The notes under the pieces are model-generated. The model saw only the letters and a list, made by a program, of their open reading frames with translations. It did no database searches and was not told the origin of the DNA. The position numbers and the translations under genes were made by a program. 31,036 nucleotides of DNA, taken from positions 1 to 31,036 of the forward strand of contig DFYR01000039.1 of the NCBI GenBank assembly GCA_002383375.1, written 5' to 3'. Of this stretch, positions 14,148 to 22,044 are shown piece after piece. This DNA comes from Spirochaetaceae bacterium UBA4077. GTDB taxonomy: Bacteria > Spirochaetota > Spirochaetia > Treponematales > Rectinemataceae. Numbering within the stretch: the first letter of the stretch is position 1; every line of letters begins with the position of its first letter.

Positions 14148-16991
14148 TCAGCGCCCATGGCAGTGTTTGTACTTCTTGCCCGATCCGCAAGGGCAGGGGT
14201 CGTTTCGTCCAACCTTCTCGCCGCTACGGACCACGGTCACGTTCTCGGGTCTTGAGGCTGCGGAGATCTGGGAAGCCCTGGGGCGCTGGGATATGTCCAC
14301 GCCGCCTCCGCTTTGGCTTCCTGCGGTCTGGACTGAAGAACCCGGAGCCGCGCCAGAAGCTTGGGAGAACTGGCCTGAGCTCTCATGGTGGAGTGTCACC
14401 GCCGCTTCCTTGGACGGAAGCCGTCGCTCCTCATCTGTCTTGATCTTCACCCTCAGCACCTTGGTGGCGATATCCTTACGAATGCTGTCGATAAGCTGTT
14501 CGAATATGTCCGATCCCTCTATTTTGTACTCCAGAAGCGGGTTTTTCTGGGCGTAGGAGCGCAGATATACAGCCTCCCGCAGGGCTTCCATCCTATCCAG
14601 GTGGCCCAGCCATTTATTGTCGATTTCCTGGAGATAATGAAAACGGATGAAGGTGTTGAGGTTGCTGTCGCCAGCACTCTGGCGCTTATTTTCCAGATCC
14701 TCATCGATCCGCCGCATCATTTCCGCATACAGCGGCGAATCGGCGCAGGAGGCGGCGAAGCCGGCGGATGCGCTCAGCAGGGATGCGGCCTCGGATGCGC
14801 TTACATCCAGGCCGAGGATGTCCCTCAGCAGAAAGACGAGTTCCGAGACTGCGGTCTTGCTCTGGGCTTTGAGCGCCGCCAGGGCGTCGGCGATGAGGTT
14901 CGCCAGAAGCTCCGCGGCCGAATCTCTGACCCTGTCCACAAGCTTTTCGTCCTTGAGAATGCCGTCGCGCTGCTCGTAGATGAAAGCCCGTTGCTTGTTG
15001 AGCACGTCGTCGTACTCCAGAAGGTGCTTTCGTATTTCGAAGTTCCGTTCTTCCACCTTTTTCTGGGCGTTTTCGATAGTACGGTTCAAGAGGGGGTGAT
15101 AAATGGGCTCGCCGGGCTTCATGCCAACCCTGCTCATCATATTCTTGAAACTATCGCCCCCGAAAAGTCGCATAAGGTCGTCGTCCAAGGAAAGGAAAAA
15201 CGCCGAACGGCCTGGATCGCCCTGGCGGCCCGAACGACCTCGCAACTGATTGTCGATTCGCCTGGACTCGTGGCGCTCGGTCCCGATGACGCAGAGGCCG
15301 CCAAGGGACCGTATTCTTTCAGAGTCGTTTTTCCAAGCCTCATATTCCTGGGCGAGTATTTTTTGGAATTCGGAATCGTCGGCGCCAGTGCCGCTCTTTC
15401 GCCTGGCCTTGAACTCGGGGTTTCCCCCAAGCTTGATGTCGGTGCCGCGTCCAGCCATGTTCGTGGCTATGGTGACCGAACCTTCGGCGCCTGCCTCGGC
15501 GATGATCAAGGCTTCGCGGGCGTGGTTTTTGGCGTTCAGTACTTCGTGGGGTATACCCTTGCGATTTAGAAGGGAAGAGAGTAGCTCCGATTTTTCTATG
15601 GATACTGTGCCCACAAGGACTGGCTGACCCTTCTTGTGTGTTTGGGCGATCTCTTCACAGATAGCCTCGAATTTCTCGTCTTCATTGAGGAAGACAAGGT
15701 CATCCTCGTCATTCCTGATCACTGGGCGGTTGGATGGAATTACCGCGACATCGAGATTGTATATTTTATTGAACTCAGGGGCTTCCGTGTCCGCGGTTCC
15801 AGTCATTCCGGATATTTTAGAATACATTCTAAAGTAATTTTGGAATGTTATTGTGGCAAGCGTACGGTTTCGCCGGGCGATTTTTATCCGCTCCTTGGCC
15901 TCTATGGCCTCGTGCAGACCGTCGGAATAGCGTCGTCCGTGTAGAATTCTTCCGGTAAATTCGTCGACGATTTGCACCAGACCGTCCTGGACCACGTAAT
16001 CAACGTCCTTGGCGAAGAGCCGCTGAGCTTTCACAGCTTGGGTAAAGTAATGTACGAACTCGAAATTGCCTTCTTCGAAGAGGCTGCCCTTGATGAGCCC
16101 CCGCTTTTTAAGCAATTCCTCTATATGGTTAAGGCCGCCGCTGGTGAACATGATGCGCTTGGATTTCTCATCGACCCTGAAATCCCCTTTTTGTGATTCG
16201 GTAGTATCCTCTTCAGGGTATTCGCCAGTCTCCGGATCCTTTTCGAGCTCGCTCAAGGAGAGTGCAAGGCGGTTCACCTCGTTGACCTTATAGGTATCGT
16301 CCTCGGCAGGGCCTGAGATGATGAGGGGAGTCCTGGCCTCATCGATAAGTATAGAGTCTATCTCATCCACGATGCAGTAATGAAAGCCGCGCTGGACTCT
16401 TGATTCCGGTGTCCAGGTCATGTTGTCCCGCAGATAGTCGAAGCCGAACTCGTTATTGGTCCCGTAGGTGATGTCGCAGGCATAGGATTTACGCCTGGCT
16501 TCATTGTCCATGTTTGAAAGGATGCATCCTACACTCAGCCCCAAAAACGAATATACCCGGCCCATCCACTGGCTGTCCCGTTCGGCCAGGTAATCGTTGA
16601 CGGTTACTATGTGGACGCCCTGGCCGTCCAAGGCATTGAGATAGGCTGCAGCAACGGAGGAAAGGGTTTTGCCTTCGCCGGTTTTCATTTCGACGATTTT
16701 CCCCTGGTGCAGGACTATCCCGCCCATGATTTGCACATCGAAGGGACGTTCGCCGAGAACGCGCCGGGCCGCTTCACGGGCCAGACTGAAGGCTTCGGGA
16801 AGGATGTCGTCCAGGGATTCGCCCTGGGCCCGGCGCGCCGCCAGCGCCTTGGTCTGGACAGGAAACTCGTCATCAGCGAGGGTCAGCGTCCAGGCTTCCT
16901 TCTGGTTTATCGCATGTACTAAGGGCAGCAGAGCTCGTGCATCCTTGTCTCGTTTGGAACCGAGCAGGGCTGTGAGGATATTGGTAGCCAT
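14148..16991 (-). CDS. secA: Preprotein translocase ATPase SecA
   Basis: This 947-aa SecA is the motor that drives unfolded preproteins through SecYEG. It shows Walker A KTGEGKT (about 103-109), the TVNDYLAERD segment, VDEIDSILIDEARTP, the MAGRGTDIKLGG motif and the RSGRQGDPG motif. A long C-terminal linker leads to the zinc-binding tail DPCPCGSGKKYKHCHG, which contacts SecB or ribosomes in other species. It is somewhat longer than the E. coli protein (901 aa). A charged insertion near EKDPETGEYPEEDTTE explains part of this. The ATG at 16991 is chosen by family alignment. No Shine-Dalgarno sequence precedes it, and the predicted -10 box ends 6 nt upstream, so the mRNA may be leaderless. It heads the minus-strand unit with the NFACT and ABC genes. 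Confidence 0.97.
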   Translation of the reverse strand: MATNILTALLGSKRDKDARALLPLVHAINQKEAWTLTLADDEFPVQTKALAARRAQGESLDDILPEAFSLAREAARRVLGERPFDVQIMGGIVLHQGKIVEMKTGEGKTLSSVAAAYLNALDGQGVHIVTVNDYLAERDSQWMGRVYSFLGLSVGCILSNMDNEARRKSYACDITYGTNNEFGFDYLRDNMTWTPESRVQRGFHYCIVDEIDSILIDEARTPLIISGPAEDDTYKVNEVNRLALSLSELEKDPETGEYPEEDTTESQKGDFRVDEKSKRIMFTSGGLNHIEELLKKRGLIKGSLFEEGNFEFVHYFTQAVKAQRLFAKDVDYVVQDGLVQIVDEFTGRILHGRRYSDGLHEAIEAKERIKIARRNRTLATITFQNYFRMYSKISGMTGTADTEAPEFNKIYNLDVAVIPSNRPVIRNDEDDLVFLNEDEKFEAICEEIAQTHKKGQPVLVGTVSIEKSELLSSLLNRKGIPHEVLNAKNHAREALIIAEAGAEGSVTIATNMAGRGTDIKLGGNPEFKARRKSGTGADDSEFQKILAQEYEAWKNDSERIRSLGGLCVIGTERHESRRIDNQLRGRSGRQGDPGRSAFFLSLDDDLMRLFGGDSFKNMMSRVGMKPGEPIYHPLLNRTIENAQKKVEERNFEIRKHLLEYDDVLNKQRAFIYEQRDGILKDEKLVDRVRDSAAELLANLIADALAALKAQSKTAVSELVFLLRDILGLDVSASEAASLLSASAGFAASCADSPLYAEMMRRIDEDLENKRQSAGDSNLNTFIRFHYLQEIDNKWLGHLDRMEALREAVYLRSYAQKNPLLEYKIEGSDIFEQLIDSIRKDIATKVLRVKIKTDEERRLPSKEAAVTLHHESSGQFSQASGAAPGSSVQTAGSQSGGGVDISQRPRASQISAASRPENVTVVRSGEKVGRNDPCPCGSGKKYKHCHGR

Positions 16992-16997
16992 GGAGCT

Positions 16998-17026
16998 AGG
17001 ATACTTCCCGTCAGGTCGAGGGTCAA
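16998..17026 (-). promoter_or_regulatory. Sigma70-type promoter for secA, leaderless configuration
   Basis: On the minus strand, TTGACC (17026-17021), a 17-nt spacer and TATCCT (17003-16998). Only 6 nt separate the -10 box from the ATG, so transcription would begin at or next to the A of the start codon. No Shine-Dalgarno sequence is present between them. Confidence 0.5.
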
Positions 17027-17031
17027 GGAAG

Positions 17032-17058
17032 TTGACAGCCCAGGCATTGCAGTATAAG
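17032..17058 (+). promoter_or_regulatory. Promoter for the NHL-like lipoprotein gene
   Basis: TTGACA (17032-17037), a short 15-nt spacer and TATAAG (17053-17058). The -35 box is 5 nt from the divergent secA -35 box, so the two promoters are back to back. The -10 box overlaps the only Shine-Dalgarno-like sequence (AAGGA, 17056-17060). Therefore either the mRNA is near-leaderless or transcription starts further upstream. Confidence 0.4.
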
Positions 17059-17070
17059 GATGGACCAGCG

Positions 17071-18333
17071 ATGAAGCCCCTTTTCTTGATGATGCTAGCC
17101 TTAAGTCTGACCGGTCTGTGCTCCTGCGGATCCGGCAAGCAAAACAGCCAGAGCATCCAAGCCAAGATCCTTTTCAGCCTCGAATACGGTTTGCAGGACC
17201 GCATGATCGGGTTGCCGGAAGGAAGAACCAATGATCTGGAGCTCTACATGCGAGAGGGAATATTCCACATCCTCGATCCGGTTTCTGAAAAAATCCTTCG
17301 CAGCTCCTCCTACGGCGATCTACTTTCGGTCATCTATGACCCTGCGTCGGCCCCGGCACCATCCTTCGGTCGGCTCGCAGACGTTTCCCTGGGCGAATCC
17401 TCCGACGCCGAGGCCGGGAGGGAAGGACGATATGCCGCCCAGACAAGCTTTGTCCAAGCTTCCAGACTCAGCGTCGATTCGGCTCAGCGTATTTACGTCG
17501 CCGATCGGCTAGCAGATCCTGGCATGGCAGTTATTGACCCACTAACAGGCCTTTATTGCGACTGGATTATCCGCAGATTTGGAGAAAACGGTCGGGAGCT
17601 GCAGTTTTTAGGCAGAGAAGGAGCCTTAGGTTCGGCCTTCGCGAAGATTGCCAGCATCGACTGTTTGAGTGACGACAGCTTGGTCGTCGTCTCTAACTCT
17701 GGTTCTCTCCAGACGGTATACCGCTTTTCCAGCGACGCGAGGTTGCTGTCCAGCTTCGGCATAGACAGCGCGCTGCTTCCGATTCCCCTGGAGCTGCTGG
17801 ATTCAGGAAAGGAAAATTCTCCTTCGGAGAAGATCCACGCGGACCTGGAGGGCATACTCCCTATGATAGACGCTTCGGGCTTTAACATAATCCTGAAAAT
17901 CAATTATTACAGGGAGGTCGCTGGCCCTGAGGCTTTGGGCAGTATAGGCTTGGAAGATTCAGGCTCCTGGATTTTTTCAATGGACGGCAGGACGGGTTCT
18001 CAGAATTTCGGCTTCAGGCTGGCCCCGTCGGAGTTCGCCGGAGAGGAGGGTGAATTGCTGGGTATCTACAAAGAAGGCTTCCTCCTCGCATCCCCACAAG
18101 CCTACGTAGAAGAAAACGCCGGCGGCACAGGCTCAGGGCAATCCATACCTGAGGAACGGAGAACGCTTCGTCTCTTGGATCACTCAGGAAAAGCCCTCTA
18201 TTCTGCGGAAATCCGCTTGCCCGGCGAAAAAGGCCTGCTGAAGTCCCTGCGACTTTCATCTACCGGCCAGCTCTATGGAATCTACCTGGGAGAGAGCGAG
18301 GTAGAGCTACTTTGGTGGGAACTTCCGTTCTGA
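17071..18333 (+). CDS. Predicted lipoprotein with NHL/beta-propeller-like segments
   Basis: This 420-aa protein has a hydrophobic signal sequence and probable lipobox LCSC (Cys19), as used loosely in spirochaetes. The mature part is beta-rich. It contains at least two NHL- or propeller-like strands, RLSVDSAQRIYVADRL and a later IASIDCLSDDSLVVVS with its following YRFSSDARLLSSFG. These suggest a propeller fold, but the repeats are too diverged to count blades by eye. The long open frame upstream of 17071 is antisense to secA and is not part of the gene. It is transcribed divergently from secA and is followed, after its own stop, by the separate promoter of nnrE/D. The function is unknown; a surface or periplasmic scaffold or binding role is only a guess. 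Confidence 0.75.
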   Translation: MKPLFLMMLALSLTGLCSCGSGKQNSQSIQAKILFSLEYGLQDRMIGLPEGRTNDLELYMREGIFHILDPVSEKILRSSSYGDLLSVIYDPASAPAPSFGRLADVSLGESSDAEAGREGRYAAQTSFVQASRLSVDSAQRIYVADRLADPGMAVIDPLTGLYCDWIIRRFGENGRELQFLGREGALGSAFAKIASIDCLSDDSLVVVSNSGSLQTVYRFSSDARLLSSFGIDSALLPIPLELLDSGKENSPSEKIHADLEGILPMIDASGFNIILKINYYREVAGPEALGSIGLEDSGSWIFSMDGRTGSQNFGFRLAPSEFAGEEGELLGIYKEGFLLASPQAYVEENAGGTGSGQSIPEERRTLRLLDHSGKALYSAEIRLPGEKGLLKSLRLSSTGQLYGIYLGESEVELLWWELPF

Positions 18334-18347
18334 GTCATTGTTTTGAT

Positions 18348-18375
18348 TTGATCTCCAAGGCGGTTCTGCTATAAT
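18348..18375 (+). promoter_or_regulatory. Strong extended -10 promoter for the nnrE/D-mutT operon
   Basis: TTGATC (18348-18353), a 16-nt spacer and a perfect TATAAT (18370-18375) preceded by TGC, an extended -10 element. Transcription would start near 18382, leaving a leader of about 26 nt. Confidence 0.7.
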
Positions 18376-18385
18376 GAATCAAACC

Positions 18386-18407
18386 TGGGTAAAAGGTGGT
18401 ACCCACC
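18386..18407 (+). promoter_or_regulatory. Mutually exclusive leader hairpins around the nnrE/D ribosome binding site
   Basis: TGGGTA (18386-18391) can pair with TACCCA (18400-18405), which places the Shine-Dalgarno AAAGGTGG in the 8-nt loop. Alternatively GGTGG (18395-18399) can pair with CCACC (18403-18407), which buries the Shine-Dalgarno sequence directly against the ATG. The two cannot form together. Whether this regulates translation is inference. Confidence 0.4.
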
Positions 18408-20069
18408 ATGAAACGACTTGTATCCTGTACCGAGTCCCGGGACTTGGATGCATCTTCTAGAAACATATTCGGTCTTGATTCTCTCCTTCTCATGGAAAAA
18501 GCCTCGATCCGCATGTGGGATTGCCTTTTACGCCACATTGAAAACTCTCCCGATCTCAGCCATAAAGGCAGAAATGTCAAAATACTCGCCCTCTGCGGCA
18601 AGGGCGACAATGGGGGGGATAGTCTGGCGATGCTTCGTCATGCCCGTTCGGAGGGTTTTAAGAAGCTTGCGGCACTTATCTCATCCCAGGTCTTGAGCGC
18701 CAGCACTGAGCTGCAGATGGGCTTTCTCCAGAAAGCCGGTATCCCATGTCTGAAATGGGCCGAGCTCAAGGAAGAGGAAAGAGCCCGTCTTTATGCCGAA
18801 TCAGACATTGTTCTGGACGGAATACTTGGAAGCGGTATCCTGGGACCGGCCGGGGGTGAGGCACTGGACATGATAGCGTTGACAAAAGCGTCAGTAAGCC
18901 CTAGACCGGTAGGCGATTCTGAAATTCCAGCTGTCTCGGCATTTTCTGATGCCTTGGGAAAACCAAGCCGGGCTTTATTAGTGTCAGTGGATATTCCCTC
19001 TGGTTTAGGTGATTTGTGGACAGAAACCTTTCCAGCGGTTGACGCCGATCTCAGTCTTTGCCTTGAACCGATCAAAGATATCTGCTTCGCGCCCTCGGCC
19101 CGAAGGCACTGCGGAAGAATCCTCAGCGTGGGTGGAGTCTTCCCTCATGATTTGATCGCTTGTGCTGGAACCAAGTCTCTCCTGAAAGAACAGGATCTCC
19201 AGGGACTCCTCGATCCAGTCACTCCGGAAGCCTATAAGATGAGTAGGGGAAGGCTGGGGATATTTGCAGGATCCCTGGGATCGGCAGGCGCCGCACTTCT
19301 CTGTGCCAAGGCCGCTGCAGCCGCTGGAGTCGGATATATCTACCTCTACGTCGACGAAGCTCTCTATCCAGTTGTGGCTCCAGCGGCCGAGTCCACCATA
19401 GTGCGAACTTGGAAGGCCGAGACCGAAATTCCTTACTGCGACGCGGTTTTAGCCGGTCCCGGCTGGGGGACTGGGGATGAACGGATTCCAATGCTGCAGA
19501 CCCTTGGCTCTGTTGAAGATCGGCCGCTGATCCTGGACGCCGACGCGATCAGGCTGCTGGCAAAGCAGAGTAGGCTTCGAGATTCTTTCCTCTGTCCTGT
19601 AGCTCTGACACCCCACCCAGGAGAGTACAGAGAGTTTGCAGGTTCCCTGAGCATCGGGGAGAGCGAGCCCTTCTCCCTGTCCATCGCCAGGATGGCTGAA
19701 TGCATGAATGCTTTAATTATCGCTAAGAGCCACATTACTTGGATCCAGGGGAAGGAATCCTGCTATGTATGGGAAGGACTGACCCCCGAACTCGGCGTAG
19801 CCGGTTCAGGAGATGTACTGGCAGGTCTTTTCGCCGGCCTTTTAGCCCGAAAAATTGCCAGGTTAAGGGGCGCCGGTAATAAAAAGGCGATATTACGAAA
19901 GACAATCGAGCGATCCATGGAGGAGGCGGCCTGCGCTGTCGTGATCGCCCACGGCAGCGCAGGCCGCCGGCTAGCCCAGGGCAGTGGTTGGTTCGACGCT
20001 TCTCAGCTTATCGAGGCCTGTGCGCAGATACTGCACGGAAAAAACAACGGGGAAGGTAAGGATACATGA
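18408..20069 (+). CDS. nnr: Bifunctional NAD(P)H-hydrate epimerase / ADP-dependent NAD(P)H-hydrate dehydratase
   Basis: This 553-aa fusion repairs NAD(P)HX, the hydrated and damaged forms of NADH and NADPH. The N-terminal YjeF_N (NnrE) domain, about 1-220, interconverts the R and S epimers and contains GKGDNGGD at 64-71. The C-terminal NnrD domain, about 265-540, dehydrates the S form using ADP or ATP. It shows RGRLGIFAGSLGSAGAA, LAGPGWGT, LDADAIRLLA, LTPHPGEYREF and the GVAGSGDVLAGLFAGLLA nucleotide loop. The order and length match E. coli YjeF. The ATG at 18408 is preferred to the GTG at 18396 because AAGGTGG lies just before it. Its end overlaps the Nudix gene by 4 nt (ATGA). Confidence 0.94.
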   Translation: MKRLVSCTESRDLDASSRNIFGLDSLLLMEKASIRMWDCLLRHIENSPDLSHKGRNVKILALCGKGDNGGDSLAMLRHARSEGFKKLAALISSQVLSASTELQMGFLQKAGIPCLKWAELKEEERARLYAESDIVLDGILGSGILGPAGGEALDMIALTKASVSPRPVGDSEIPAVSAFSDALGKPSRALLVSVDIPSGLGDLWTETFPAVDADLSLCLEPIKDICFAPSARRHCGRILSVGGVFPHDLIACAGTKSLLKEQDLQGLLDPVTPEAYKMSRGRLGIFAGSLGSAGAALLCAKAAAAAGVGYIYLYVDEALYPVVAPAAESTIVRTWKAETEIPYCDAVLAGPGWGTGDERIPMLQTLGSVEDRPLILDADAIRLLAKQSRLRDSFLCPVALTPHPGEYREFAGSLSIGESEPFSLSIARMAECMNALIIAKSHITWIQGKESCYVWEGLTPELGVAGSGDVLAGLFAGLLARKIARLRGAGNKKAILRKTIERSMEEAACAVVIAHGSAGRRLAQGSGWFDASQLIEACAQILHGKNNGEGKDT

Positions 20070-20464
20070 GGCGTTCTATCGCGGGCATCGTTATCAAAAA
20101 TGGAAAAATCCTCGTGGCTAAGCGGAAGGAAGGCGGGGCAATCGGGCTTCGCTGGGAGTTCCCCGGCGGCAAAGTGGAGTCGGGCGAAAAAGACGAGGAG
20201 GCTCTACGCAGAGAATTCGACGAGGAATTCGGCGTAAAGGCTGATCCGCTGCACCATCTTGGAACTGCCTCTTTCGCTACCCATTCGGGGGAGAGGCTTC
20301 TAGCGGCCTGGTTGGTGGAATTGCCCAAAGACTGCCTTCTCGAGCTTCGGGAGCACAGCATGATCGCCTGGCTCCATCCGTGGGATCTTGAAAACCTTGA
20401 CCTGGCGGACAGCGACAAAGCCCTCCTTCCCTTGATTAAACTGGGATCTGACAGGGAAGCTTAA
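20066..20464 (+). CDS. Nudix hydrolase, MutT-like
   Basis: This 132-aa single-domain Nudix enzyme has a complete Nudix box, starting at GGKVESGE and ending REFDEEFGV, which fits Gx5Ex7REUxEExGU. The N-terminal VIKNGKILVAKRKEGG and the LRWEFPGGK approach are typical of MutT/8-oxo-dGTP diphosphatases, so hydrolysis of oxidised nucleotides is the likeliest role, though Nudix substrates cannot be fixed from the box alone. It is coupled to nnr by a 4-nt overlap, giving a two-gene damaged-metabolite repair operon. The stop codon overlaps the convergent xseB stop (TTAA, 20461-20464). I do not assign mutT as a symbol because orthology is untested. Confidence 0.88.
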   Translation: MRRSIAGIVIKNGKILVAKRKEGGAIGLRWEFPGGKVESGEKDEEALRREFDEEFGVKADPLHHLGTASFATHSGERLLAAWLVELPKDCLLELREHSMIAWLHPWDLENLDLADSDKALLPLIKLGSDREA

Positions 20465-20694
20465 CGTTCCTCACCCAGGTCGAAGGGAATGGTGGAAGGA
20501 GCTGTTTCTTCATCAGGATCGTTAGTGAGGAGCTCAACTTTGGCCTGGATCTTTTCCAGTTCTTTCTTGAGGCTTTTGGCCAACTTTACCCCTTCTTCGA
20601 AGACTTTTACCGCTTCTTCCAAGGGGAGTTCGGGCTCGCGAATTTTTTCAGCCAAGTTTTCAAGCCGTTCAAGTCTCGATTCGAATTCTTTCAT
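20461..20694 (-). CDS. xseB: Exodeoxyribonuclease VII small subunit
   Basis: This 77-aa, all-helical protein has the XseB pattern: FESRLERLENLAEKI near the start, ELPLEEAVKVFEEGVKLAK in the middle and a coiled-coil second helix. It pairs with XseA to form ExoVII, which degrades single-stranded DNA from both ends. Its ATG overlaps the xseA stop by 4 nt, and its stop overlaps that of the convergent Nudix gene. Confidence 0.93.
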   Translation of the reverse strand: MKEFESRLERLENLAEKIREPELPLEEAVKVFEEGVKLAKSLKKELEKIQAKVELLTNDPDEETAPSTIPFDLGEER

Positions 20695-22019
20695 TTTTCC
20701 ACCTCTTCAACTTCTACCATCGCCGAGCCTGATGCGAAAACAATATGCAGCGTTTCGGTTTTCTCCAGTTCTGAAGCATTGCGTACGATGGGCCCCGCCC
20801 CACCCAGGCCTGAGGAGGTTTTGACATTGAACCTTGCCCGGCCTGTCGTGCCTCTGTCCAGCTTTCGCGTGATCGAATAGCCTCGATTCAGCACCGCCAG
20901 GGGGCTAGTGAGTTCGAGGGCGTTTTCCGCCAGCAGCCTTCGTTGCGACAGCTCCTTTAATCGGTTATCAATGCCCAGGACAAGTGCCTCCCGGGCATCA
21001 TCCAGTCTTCGCGCGACGGGCATGAAAAGCCGCATGAACCGGGCTTCCACGTCCTGAAGCGCAAAGGAATCCAAGGCAGCCTCAGCGCGGTCCAACCTTG
21101 CCTGGATCGTCGACTCCAAGGCAAGGCGGAACTGCTTTATTTCACTCAGCAATGTTGTCCTGCTTTCGGCCACGAGCTCGGCCGCGGCGGAGGGTGTGGC
21201 CGCCCGCAGGTCCGCCGCGTAGTCGCAGATCGCCCAGTCTATTTCGTGGCCCACGGCGCTGATCACCGGTATCTCGGACTCGGCCACCGCCCGCACGACG
21301 GCTTCGTCGGAAAAAGCCAAAAGGTCCTCGAGGGAGCCTCCGCCGCGGCCGACTATGAGCACATCCGCTACGGAGAGCCTGTTAGCCTGCCTGATCCTGG
21401 CGGCGATTATTTCGGCCGCTCCTTCGCCCTGGACGGGGCAGGGCAGAATTATCAGGTCGACTCCGGCGTTCCTTCGCCCCAGCACATGGATGATGTCCCG
21501 AACCGCGGCGCCCGAGGGGCTGGTGATAAGCGCGACCCGGGAAGGAAAGCGCGGCAAAGGTCTCTTTTTATCCTCATCGAAGAGCCCCTCGGCCGCCAGT
21601 CTCCGCTTGCGTTCTTCCAGCATTGCCAGTATGTCCCCGGTCCCTGCGATCCTGGCGCTCTGGGCGATGAGCTGGTACTGGCCCCTGGCCGCATAGACCG
21701 AAACGCCTCCCGAGACAATCAGCTTCATGCCGTCCCGTATCTCGAACCCGAGGAACGAGAGCCTATATTTAAACATGACTGCCTGAATGAGGGCTTCCCT
21801 GTCCTTGAGAGAAAAATAGAGGTGGCCTGAGCTGGAAAGTTTTGCGTTGGACACCTCGCCCTGGACGGCGACGGAGGAGTAAAAGCCCTCCAGAGTTCCC
21901 TTTATGAGGTTGGTGAGGGCGCTCACGCTCAGGGGCTCCGAGGACCTGGATGAGCCAGAGGGAGTTTCAGGAGTATCCCCTTCCGGTATTTCCCATAGAT
22001 AGGTTTTTTTCTCTGCCAT
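20691..22019 (-). CDS. xseA: Exodeoxyribonuclease VII large subunit
   Basis: This 442-aa catalytic subunit of ExoVII is of normal length. It has the N-terminal OB-fold (about 28-130) with VQGEVSNAKLSSSGHLYFSLKD, and the catalytic domain with ALITSPSGAAVRDI, VGRGGGSLEDLLAF, SAVGHEIDW and the DLRAATPSAAAEL segment. A helical region follows. The ATG at 22019 has AGGGGA about 5 nt upstream. A TATACT lies 22036-22041 on the minus strand, but without a clear -35, so xseA may be transcribed from the transporter gene 25 nt upstream. It is coupled to xseB by a 4-nt overlap. Confidence 0.95.
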   Translation of the reverse strand: MAEKKTYLWEIPEGDTPETPSGSSRSSEPLSVSALTNLIKGTLEGFYSSVAVQGEVSNAKLSSSGHLYFSLKDREALIQAVMFKYRLSFLGFEIRDGMKLIVSGGVSVYAARGQYQLIAQSARIAGTGDILAMLEERKRRLAAEGLFDEDKKRPLPRFPSRVALITSPSGAAVRDIIHVLGRRNAGVDLIILPCPVQGEGAAEIIAARIRQANRLSVADVLIVGRGGGSLEDLLAFSDEAVVRAVAESEIPVISAVGHEIDWAICDYAADLRAATPSAAAELVAESRTTLLSEIKQFRLALESTIQARLDRAEAALDSFALQDVEARFMRLFMPVARRLDDAREALVLGIDNRLKELSQRRLLAENALELTSPLAVLNRGYSITRKLDRGTTGRARFNVKTSSGLGGAGPIVRNASELEKTETLHIVFASGSAMVEVEEVEK

Positions 22020-22044
22020 CGTTTCCCCTAGAGCCTAGTATAGC

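Noticed and set aside
14119..14190. 24-codon upstream extension of the NFACT frame into secA
   Set aside because: The NFACT-N domain begins at the ATG at 14118; the extra codons only overlap the conserved zinc tail of secA.
14385..15569. 394-codon plus-strand open frame opposite secA
   Set aside because: It lies wholly antisense to well-conserved secA sequence, has no ribosome binding site and no recognisable domain. It is a by-product of GC-rich codon use.
16669..17070. 134-codon upstream extension of the lipoprotein frame
   Set aside because: It is antisense to the 5' part of secA and would remove the lipoprotein signal peptide from the N-terminus.
16992..17231. 80-codon upstream extension of secA
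   Set aside because: It lies across the divergent lipoprotein gene start, and SecA proteins begin at the equivalent of 16991.
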